A stretch of DNA of 7,342 nucleotides from an uncultured Coriobacteriaceae bacterium (lineage in GTDB: Bacteria > Actinomycetota > Coriobacteriia > Coriobacteriales > Eggerthellaceae): the NCBI GenBank assembly GCA_902781245.1, contig CACZIP010000097.1, positions 1 through 7,342 on the forward strand, given 5' to 3'. The first letter of the stretch is position 1. Each line of letters starts with the position of its first letter. The notes under the pieces are model-generated. The model had not been told where the DNA came from and searched no databases. It saw only the letters and a program-made list of their open reading frames with translations. Both the position numbers and the translations under genes were made by a program. Shown here piece after piece: positions 1-4,664 of this stretch.

Positions 1-71
1 GCCAAATGTCTCGGGTGTTTTCGGTCGGAGATAGAGCCAATCTCCGACCGAAAACACCCGAGACATTTGGC
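1..71. repeat. Long perfect inverted repeat (palindromic intergenic element)
   Basis: Positions 1-32 are the exact reverse complement of positions 40-71, leaving a 7-nt loop (33-39). The arms begin GCCAAATGTCTCGGG and contain GTTTTCGGTCGGAG. There is no T-tract after the right arm, so it does not look like a simple Rho-independent terminator. The bases just after it repeat TTTGGC (66-71 and 80-85) around a CCGTCCCC block, as if several short repeat modules were joined. It may extend to the left of the window. The perfect arms suggest a recent or maintained dispersed palindromic repeat (REP- or MITE-like) rather than decaying sequence, but the family is not identified. Confidence 0.85.
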
Positions 72-136
72 CCGTCCCCTTTGGCACATTTTCACGAGAG
101 CCTGCGAGTTGATGCGTCGGAACAAACCCATCGGAG

Positions 137-142
137 TACAAT
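137..142 (+). promoter_or_regulatory. Possible -10 box for the dehydrogenase/TSUP unit
   Basis: TACAAT (5 of 6 to the consensus TATAAT) lies about 50 nt before the chosen start codon at 194. The nearest -35-like hexamer is TTGATG at 109-114, but its 22-nt spacer is longer than the usual 16-19 nt, so the -35 is not convincing. This is a weak prediction from sequence alone. Confidence 0.3.
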
Positions 143-193
143 GGATGCAACAGGGAGCAACGCCTCCACATGGCAGAGAGCAAAGGAGCCACC

Positions 194-1303
194 ATGGAAA
201 CCCGTCCATACGTACCTTGGGACATGATCATCTCGTTCATGACCGACGTGTTCGAAGCATATGGCGTACCACGCGAGGACGCCGAAATCTGCGCCGACGT
301 GCTTGCAGAGTCCGATCGCCGTGGCATCGAGAGCCATGGTTGCAACCGCTTCAAGCCCATCTACCTCGACCGCATCGACCGCGGCACGCTGCTTCCCGTG
401 ACCGAGCTCGAAATCGTCAAAGAGACGCCGACCACCGTGGTGGCCGACGCGCACGACGGCATGGGCATGGTCGCGAGCTACCGCGTGATGGAAATGCTCA
501 TCGAGAAGGCGAAGAAATACGGCATGGCAGGTGGCGCCATTCGCAATTCGACGCACTACGGCATCGCAGGCTACTGGACCGGCATGGCTGCCAAGGAAGG
601 CATGGTCGGCATCACGGGCACCAACGCACGTCCGTCCATCGCCCCGACGTTCGGCATCGAGAACATGATGGGCACGAACCCGCTGACGTTCTCGATTCCC
701 ACCGATGAGGAATTCCCCTTCTGCATCGACTGCGCAACCTCCATCGTGCAGCGCGGCAAGATCGAGTACTGGGCGCGCTCGGGCAAGGAGACACCCGCCG
801 GCATGGTCGTCGCAGCCGACGGTAGCGAAGTCACCGACTCGCAGGAGATCCTGAAGATGCTCGTCGACGGTACGGCGGCTTTGGCGCCGTTGGGTGGCGG
901 CCCCGGCGACGAGATGTGCGGCTACAAAGGCTACGGCTACGCGGCTGTCGTCGAGATCCTCTCGGCAGCGCTGTCCGGCGGCGAGTTCATGAAGGCGCTC
1001 ACGGGCGTTGCGCCCGACGGCTCGCCGCAGATGTACCACCTCGGGCATTTCTTCTTCGTGGTCGATCCTGATGCGTTCGTCGGCCTTGACGAGTTCAAGA
1101 AGATCGCGGGCGATATCTGCCGTGCGCTGCGCGCTTCCAAGAAGGCACCGGGCTACGACCGCATCTACACCGCCGGCGAGAAGGAATACCTGGCTTGGCT
1201 CGACCGCAAGGACAAGGGCGTGCCCGTCAGCGAGTCGGTGCAGAAAGAGCTCATCGAGTTGCGTGACAAGCTCTCGCTCGACTACAAGTTCCCGTTTGAA
1301 TAA
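194..1303 (+). CDS. Malate/L-lactate dehydrogenase family (Ldh_2) oxidoreductase
   Basis: A 369-residue cytoplasmic NAD(P)-dependent oxidoreductase of the Ldh_2 family, which includes archaeal-type malate dehydrogenase, ureidoglycolate dehydrogenase (AllD), sulfolactate dehydrogenase (ComC) and diketogulonate reductase (YiaK). These reduce a 2-oxoacid to the 2-hydroxyacid or the reverse. Family landmarks are in order: the catalytic His in SHG (47-49), NSTHYG (118-123), the nucleotide/substrate segment DCATS (179-183), and GYKGYGY (243-249). The length is normal for the family (about 330-370). I chose ATG 194 because AAAGGAG (182-188) sits 5 nt before it; an in-frame ATG at 170 would add 8 residues but lacks a good ribosome site. 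A TSUP carrier gene follows after 7 nt, so the two are probably co-transcribed. The family is certain from the motifs; the substrate cannot be told, so malate, lactate and sulfolactate all remain possible. Confidence 0.93.
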   Translation: METRPYVPWDMIISFMTDVFEAYGVPREDAEICADVLAESDRRGIESHGCNRFKPIYLDRIDRGTLLPVTELEIVKETPTTVVADAHDGMGMVASYRVMEMLIEKAKKYGMAGGAIRNSTHYGIAGYWTGMAAKEGMVGITGTNARPSIAPTFGIENMMGTNPLTFSIPTDEEFPFCIDCATSIVQRGKIEYWARSGKETPAGMVVAADGSEVTDSQEILKMLVDGTAALAPLGGGPGDEMCGYKGYGYAAVVEILSAALSGGEFMKALTGVAPDGSPQMYHLGHFFFVVDPDAFVGLDEFKKIAGDICRALRASKKAPGYDRIYTAGEKEYLAWLDRKDKGVPVSESVQKELIELRDKLSLDYKFPFE

Positions 1304-1310
1304 GAGCAGC

Positions 1311-2060
1311 GTGGAATTCCTGATCGTCTGCCCTCTGGCATTCATAGCAGGGTTCGTCGACTCGATCGCCGGAGGCGGCGGTCTCATTTCGCTGCCTGCG
1401 TTCATCTTCGCTGGCTTGCCCGTTCACAACGCCATTGCCACGAACAAGCTCGCATCGACGATGGGCACCACAATTGCGACGATTCGCTACGCCATCAACG
1501 GCTACATGGTGAAGGCGTTCGTCGTCGCCGGAGTCGCCTGCGGGCTGACGGGCTCGTTCATCGGCAGCAACCTAGCCCTCGTCACCGGTGACTCGGCGTT
1601 CAAGGTCATCATGCTCGTCATCTTGCCGTTCGTCGCGTTCTTCGTGCTGCGCACCAAAAACCTCGACGTGTTCTCGAAAACGGAGATCCCGCGCGGGCGA
1701 GCGCTAGCCATCACGGCTGCAGTCGCGCTTGCCATCGGCGTGTACGATGGGTTCTACGGCCCGGGCACGGGCACGTTCCTCATGCTCGCCCTCACCGCGC
1801 TCGCCCATCAGGACGTGCGCACAGCCGCCGGCACCACGAAGGCTATCAACCTGTCGACGAACGCAGCCGCGCTCGCCGTGTTCCTCGTGAACGGGACCGT
1901 GCTGCTGCCGCTTGGAATCGCAGCCGGTGCGTTCAACATCGCCGGCAACTGGATCGGATCGCGCAGCTTCACCCAGCGCGGTTCGGCGATTGCACGACCC
2001 ATCATGCTCGTGGTCATCGTGCTCTTCGCAATCCGCCTCGTGTTCGACCTTGTAATGTGA
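1311..2060 (+). CDS. TSUP family (TauE/SafE-like) membrane transporter
   Basis: A 249-residue integral membrane protein of the TSUP family (formerly DUF81; TauE/SafE, YfcA). Members move small anions such as sulfite, sulfoacetate or other organic anions across the inner membrane. The two family half-repeats are visible: an N-terminal GFVDSIAGGGG...LP segment (residues 14-37) and a second one, GVYDGFYGPGTGTF (143-156). Hydrophobic spans run through the whole length, with a loop near residues 114-130. I chose GTG 1311, which has a weak AAGAG-like ribosome site and gives a typical length; an in-frame TTG at 1296 overlapping the previous stop is possible. It starts 7 nt after the dehydrogenase stop codon, so translational coupling is likely and it may carry that enzyme's substrate or product. 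The substrate is unknown. No convincing terminator follows. Confidence 0.92.
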   Translation: MEFLIVCPLAFIAGFVDSIAGGGGLISLPAFIFAGLPVHNAIATNKLASTMGTTIATIRYAINGYMVKAFVVAGVACGLTGSFIGSNLALVTGDSAFKVIMLVILPFVAFFVLRTKNLDVFSKTEIPRGRALAITAAVALAIGVYDGFYGPGTGTFLMLALTALAHQDVRTAAGTTKAINLSTNAAALAVFLVNGTVLLPLGIAAGAFNIAGNWIGSRSFTQRGSAIARPIMLVVIVLFAIRLVFDLVM

Positions 2061-2533
2061 TAACGAGTGCCAAGGGCGTGGGATGGACAGGGCACGGGCG
2101 CTATAGCATGTCTTGCTCTCTTCGTTTAAACAGGTTCACCTACTCCGTCGTCCACGAGCCCGATATTGATGCAAGCCATCACATCCAAATCACACATTGA
2201 CCTAGCATTGGCGTTCATCGTCCCACCCGAATCGTCCATGGAGCTGATATCAGCGCAGATTGGCCCACCCGAATCGTCCATGGAGCTGATATTGGTGCAG
2301 GAAAGGTTGCTTTGCGTGCAGATATCCAGTCCATGGATGATTTTCCCCGCGTTTTTGCCCCAAATCCCGTCCATGGACCCCGTATCGGAGCACGCAATCG
2401 TCCAGGGACCCCGTATTGGTGCAAAGGGACTACATTTTTGTGCAGATATTGGGTCCATGGACGAATTATGCTCTGAATTGGCGCAGAGGAATCTCAACGA
2501 ACCTTCGTCGAACGCACTTTTTTCCTTCAATTC
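2061..2533. other. Gene-free convergent intergenic region with repeat array
   Basis: About 470 nt separate the end of the plus-strand TSUP gene from the terminator of the minus-strand deformylase-like gene. No believable gene is present: open frames here have no ribosome site, no family resemblance, and translate the repeats. The content is the degenerate 26-nt repeat array described separately (2149-2488), flanked by about 90 nt of unremarkable sequence on the left. The right end runs into the T-rich tail of the deformylase-side terminator. Confidence 0.7.
2149..2488. repeat. Degenerate array of 26-nt units with CGTCCATGGA core
   Basis: Five units align without gaps over 26 nt: 2149-2174, 2233-2258, 2275-2300, 2368-2393 and 2399-2424. 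Each starts CGTCC, usually CGTCCATGGA, and ends with a block close to GTATTGGTGCA. The second and third copies belong to an exact 29-nt direct repeat (2222-2250 and 2264-2292, period 42). Two more copies keep only the left half (AGTCCATGGAT from 2329 and GGTCCATGGAC from 2453). Both are preceded by TGCAGATAT (2317-2325 and 2441-2449). A right-half remnant, GAATTGGCGCAG, lies at 2475-2486. Starts are spaced irregularly (31 to 84 nt). Function unknown; possible binding sites, an RNA-level element or a decaying intergenic repeat family. Confidence 0.8.
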
Positions 2534-2558
2534 AAAAAGCCCCACATCAGAGAGGCTT
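2534..2558 (-). terminator. Rho-independent terminator of the deformylase-like gene
   Basis: Read on the minus strand, AAGCCTC, an 8-nt loop and GGGGCTT form a 7-bp stem (one T-G pair) that runs straight into a run of five T. It begins 9 nt after the stop codon of the minus-strand gene, which is the expected place for an intrinsic terminator. It also separates that gene from the convergent TSUP transcript. Confidence 0.7.
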
Positions 2559-2567
2559 GATTCCGAA

Positions 2568-2987
2568 CTAGATCAACTTGCCGTTGCAGTGGTCGATCAT
2601 GTGCTGCAGAATCTGGGCGGTCCAGCCGCGGCATTCCTTCTTGCGCGGAATCAGCACACCGTCGACGAGCTCCTGATAGGTGAAGGTAGCTTGGTCGAAG
2701 CGCGTGACCTTCGTCGTATCCTCGCGCGTGAGGCAACCCTCTTCGGTGCGATACGGACGCAGCGCGCGCTTCATCGCAGGGTTGAACATGACATGTGCGC
2801 GGTCCTTCTCGTTCTTGTAGGCAATGACGGCCTTCGTCACGCCGATCTGATTGGCTGCCAGGCAGGCACCGTCCTCGATCGACTCAAGCGTGTCGAGCAG
2901 ATCTTGAGCCAATTCGGCATCCTCGGCCGTTGCCGGCTCACACGGCTTTGCCAGCAGTTCCTCGTCAGTGACCAGTTCGCGAATCAT
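2568..2987 (-). CDS. Peptide deformylase-like protein lacking the catalytic Glu
   Basis: A 139-residue protein of the peptide deformylase family, whose active members use a metal to remove the formyl group from the N-terminal Met of new proteins. The three family motifs are present: GACLAANQIG (40-49; usual GxGxAAxQ, with Cys at the second Gly), EEGCLT (82-87; usual EGCLS) and QHMIDHCNG (128-136; usual QHExDHxxG). The metal ligands Cys85, His129 and His133 are kept, but the catalytic Glu is Met130 (codon at 2598-2600). Glu to Met needs two base changes, so a single read error is unlikely. It is shorter than classical deformylases (about 150-190) but matches the short clostridial type, which from memory keeps QHEIDHCNG. 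Start: ATG 2987, with GAAGGGG six nt upstream; in-frame codons further upstream cross the promoter region. It stands alone, with its own terminator. Activity as a deformylase is doubtful; a metal-binding or regulatory role is possible. Confidence 0.88.
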   Translation of the reverse strand: MIRELVTDEELLAKPCEPATAEDAELAQDLLDTLESIEDGACLAANQIGVTKAVIAYKNEKDRAHVMFNPAMKRALRPYRTEEGCLTREDTTKVTRFDQATFTYQELVDGVLIPRKKECRGWTAQILQHMIDHCNGKLI

Positions 2988-3029
2988 GTAAAACCCCTTC
3001 GAGCAGTTGCGTTTCAATCTTGCGTGCCA

Positions 3030-3035
3030 ATTGTA
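3030..3035 (-). promoter_or_regulatory. Possible -10 box for the deformylase-like gene
   Basis: On the minus strand, TACAAT lies 42 nt before the start codon at 2987, giving a leader of about 35 nt with a good ribosome site. A -35-like CTGGCA (plus-strand positions 3056-3061) is 20 nt upstream, rather far. The -10 overlaps the left arm of the inverted repeat at 3032-3078, so a protein bound there could block it. Confidence 0.35.
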
Positions 3036-3078
3036 CATGAGGCGCGCCCCGATGGTGCCAGGTTGCGCCTCATGTACA
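3032..3078. repeat. 14-bp inverted repeat in divergent promoter region
   Basis: TGTACATGAGGCGC (3032-3045) is exactly complementary to GCGCCTCATGTACA (3065-3078), with a 19-nt centre. It sits between the divergent deformylase-like and DMT transporter genes, with no T-tract. It overlaps the possible -10 of the former and lies about 44 nt upstream of the -10 of the latter. The shape would fit an operator for a dimeric regulator controlling one or both genes, or a folded-RNA element. No regulator gene lies nearby. Confidence 0.7.
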
Positions 3079-3117
3079 CGGAAGTGGCTTTGTGGGTGCA
3101 AGATTCGCTAGGTTTTT

Positions 3118-3127
3118 TGCATATAAT
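3118..3127 (+). promoter_or_regulatory. Consensus -10 box for DMT transporter; leaderless start predicted
   Basis: A perfect TATAAT lies at 3122-3127, with a TG at 3118-3119 close to, but one base off, the extended -10 position. No convincing -35 is seen. Transcription normally begins about 7 nt past the box, near 3134, while the ATG is at 3135. The mRNA would therefore have almost no 5' leader, in line with the missing ribosome site. Confidence 0.55.
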
Positions 3128-3134
3128 TCCGCAT

Positions 3135-4034
3135 ATGAAAGAGAACGTCGAGAACCGCAACGGACAAGTCATCGGCTACGCATTCGCCGTGCTGCAAGCA
3201 GTGCTGTACTCGACCATGGGCATCTTCGGGAAGCTGCTGTACGCCACGGGAATGGACTCGCACGAGGCAGTGATTCTGCGCTTCATGTGCTCGACGGTGT
3301 TGCTTGGCGCCTTCATGCTCATATGGCGCAAGGAGCGCCTGATCAGCCGCCAGCGCACAGTCTACATTCAAGCCATCTTCTACTTCGCATCCGCGTTCCT
3401 CTACTTCTTCGCCGTTGAGCGTATGAACGCAGGCATCTCGACTGTGTTCTTCTACCTCTACCCTGCCATGGTCGCAGCCATCAACCTCGTCGTGTTCCAC
3501 GAACGGCTCACCGTCTCAGTTGCCGTCGCGCTTGTGTTGTCGATCATGGGCCTCGTGCTGATTTCTGGCATCATCGGCGGCGAGCTCAAGCTCGACCCGC
3601 TCGGCCTCGTGTTCGCGCTGGCCTCTGCCCTGGCATTCGCCATCTACACCGTGATCATCCAGGTGACGGGGCGCACCGAGGGGTCGTTCACCGTCACGTT
3701 CACACTCAGCTGGACGAGTTTGCTCGCGTCATGCATCATCTTCGCCCCGTCGGTACCCACTATGTTCGCTCTCACGCCGTACCAAGTTGGAATCGGCTGC
3801 ACGATGGCGCTCGCGAACACGATCCTGCCGGTCGTGCTCTACATCCAAGCCGTCAAGCACATCGGCGGCACGAAGACTTCGCTCATCGGCATCAGCGAAA
3901 CACCGTTCTCGCTGTTCTTTGCCTTCCTCATCCTGGGCGAGACCATCGCACCTATGGAAGGCGTCGGCATCGTGTTCGTCATTGCAGGCATCGCCGCAAT
4001 CACTGTCGGACCGTTGTTGCAAAAGAAAGAATGA
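3135..4034 (+). CDS. EamA/DMT superfamily transporter
   Basis: A 299-residue inner-membrane protein of the drug/metabolite transporter superfamily with two EamA repeats (roughly residues 11-146 and 156-293), about ten hydrophobic helices in all. Typical family features are visible: ILRF (47-50) near the second helix, the paired FERLT-like FHERLT (121-126) at the end of repeat one, and the closing signature ETPF...LFAFLILGE (255-269). Length is normal for the family. ATG 3135 gives a short charged N-terminus (MKENVENRNG) before helix one. There is no Shine-Dalgarno sequence, and a consensus -10 box lies only 7 nt upstream, so a leaderless mRNA is likely. The next Met (residue 28) is inside the first helix and unlikely as a start. 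Open codons continue upstream in frame, but they run antisense to the deformylase-like gene. Substrate unknown; family members export amino acids, metabolites or drugs. Confidence 0.93.
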   Translation: MKENVENRNGQVIGYAFAVLQAVLYSTMGIFGKLLYATGMDSHEAVILRFMCSTVLLGAFMLIWRKERLISRQRTVYIQAIFYFASAFLYFFAVERMNAGISTVFFYLYPAMVAAINLVVFHERLTVSVAVALVLSIMGLVLISGIIGGELKLDPLGLVFALASALAFAIYTVIIQVTGRTEGSFTVTFTLSWTSLLASCIIFAPSVPTMFALTPYQVGIGCTMALANTILPVVLYIQAVKHIGGTKTSLIGISETPFSLFFAFLILGETIAPMEGVGIVFVIAGIAAITVGPLLQKKE

Positions 4035-4061
4035 CGCATCTGGCCGACCTCTTCGCTTCGC

Positions 4062-4090
4062 TTGCGCGGAACGCCTGGAAACCGTAGAGT
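4062..4090 (+). promoter_or_regulatory. Weak possible promoter for the 151-residue protein gene
   Basis: TTGCGC (4062-4067) and TAGAGT (4085-4090) are separated by 17 nt, about 37 nt before the start codon at 4128. Each hexamer matches the consensus only partly (3 and 4 of 6). Read-through from the transporter gene is an alternative, as no terminator is seen after it. Confidence 0.25.
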
Positions 4091-4127
4091 GACACGTGAG
4101 CGATGCCAGCAACAAAGGGGGCGCACC

Positions 4128-4583
4128 ATGGGTTGTTATGAACGCGAACAAGCGGCAATTGCAGCAGGAACCGGCCAGCGAGGCGACGCAGCACGCGCAT
4201 ACTTTGCAGAACTCGACAAGACGATCAGCGACGAGGCGTCATGCCTGACACACCGCCCCGATTACACAAAGACGCTGTTCGCGCCTGAAAACGACGACAT
4301 CTACCAAGAGTTCTGCCGCTACGTCGACCAGCCCGAACCGCGCTACTTCGACACCATCGAGAACCCCATGTGCATCGAGGGTTGGACGGCCGCAGAGATC
4401 TACCGCACGATGATCGCCTCAAACCCGCGCATCGTCGCGCTCGACGCCGGCGCTATCTACGGCACGATGGTCACGCTGCGCACGAACCCAGCCCTCGGCA
4501 AAAAGGTGCTCGAGTTCAAGCCGACGTGCTACCAGAACGGTTGCGGCAACACCTATCGGCCCAGTGGCGAGAGCTGGGCCTGA
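4128..4583 (+). CDS. Uncharacterised 151-residue cysteine-containing protein
   Basis: I do not recognise this protein. The start is well supported: AAAGGGGG (4114-4121) lies 6 nt before ATG 4128, and base and codon use match the neighbours. The sequence is soluble, with no signal peptide or membrane span. It has six Cys (3, 39, 63, 82, 134, 139); the last two form a CYQNGC pair that could bind metal or make a disulfide. A hydrophilic N-terminal half rich in Asp and Glu is followed by a segment with GWTAAEIYRTM (85-95) and AGAIYGTMVTLRTNP (107-121), which looks helical. That segment could be a small helix-turn-helix-like fold, but this is a guess. The GH3 gene starts 81 nt downstream with no terminator between, so they may share a transcript. 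A regulatory or redox role is possible, not shown. Confidence 0.8.
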   Translation: MGCYEREQAAIAAGTGQRGDAARAYFAELDKTISDEASCLTHRPDYTKTLFAPENDDIYQEFCRYVDQPEPRYFDTIENPMCIEGWTAAEIYRTMIASNPRIVALDAGAIYGTMVTLRTNPALGKKVLEFKPTCYQNGCGNTYRPSGESWA

Positions 4584-4664
4584 TAACTTGGCGCCACGCG
4601 CAATCGCACACGCAACGCTGATCGCCCGAACGCGATTCCATCGAACCACGCAGAAGGAGACCTC

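Noticed and set aside
1008..1310. Upstream extension of the TSUP gene
   Set aside because: It lies inside the dehydrogenase gene in another frame; the TSUP family begins at GTG 1311 (or TTG 1296 at most).
92..1405. 437-residue minus-strand open frame opposite the dehydrogenase gene
   Set aside because: It is antisense to a clear Ldh_2 gene, has low-complexity Arg/His/Ala/Val-rich content typical of the reverse frame of GC-rich coding DNA, and resembles no family.
2149..2488. CRISPR array
   Set aside because: The repeats are degenerate, unevenly spaced (31-84 nt), the between-unit segments partly repeat each other, and no cas gene is present.
2126..2545. 139-residue minus-strand frame with repeated SSMDDSGG
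   Set aside because: The protein repeats simply translate the DNA repeat array; the reading frame is not supported by a ribosome site, and the repeat spacing is often not a multiple of three.
2166..3134. In-frame upstream extension of the DMT transporter by 323 codons
   Set aside because: It crosses the repeat array, the terminator and the whole opposite-strand deformylase-like gene, and lacks a ribosome site; the EamA homology begins only after 3135.
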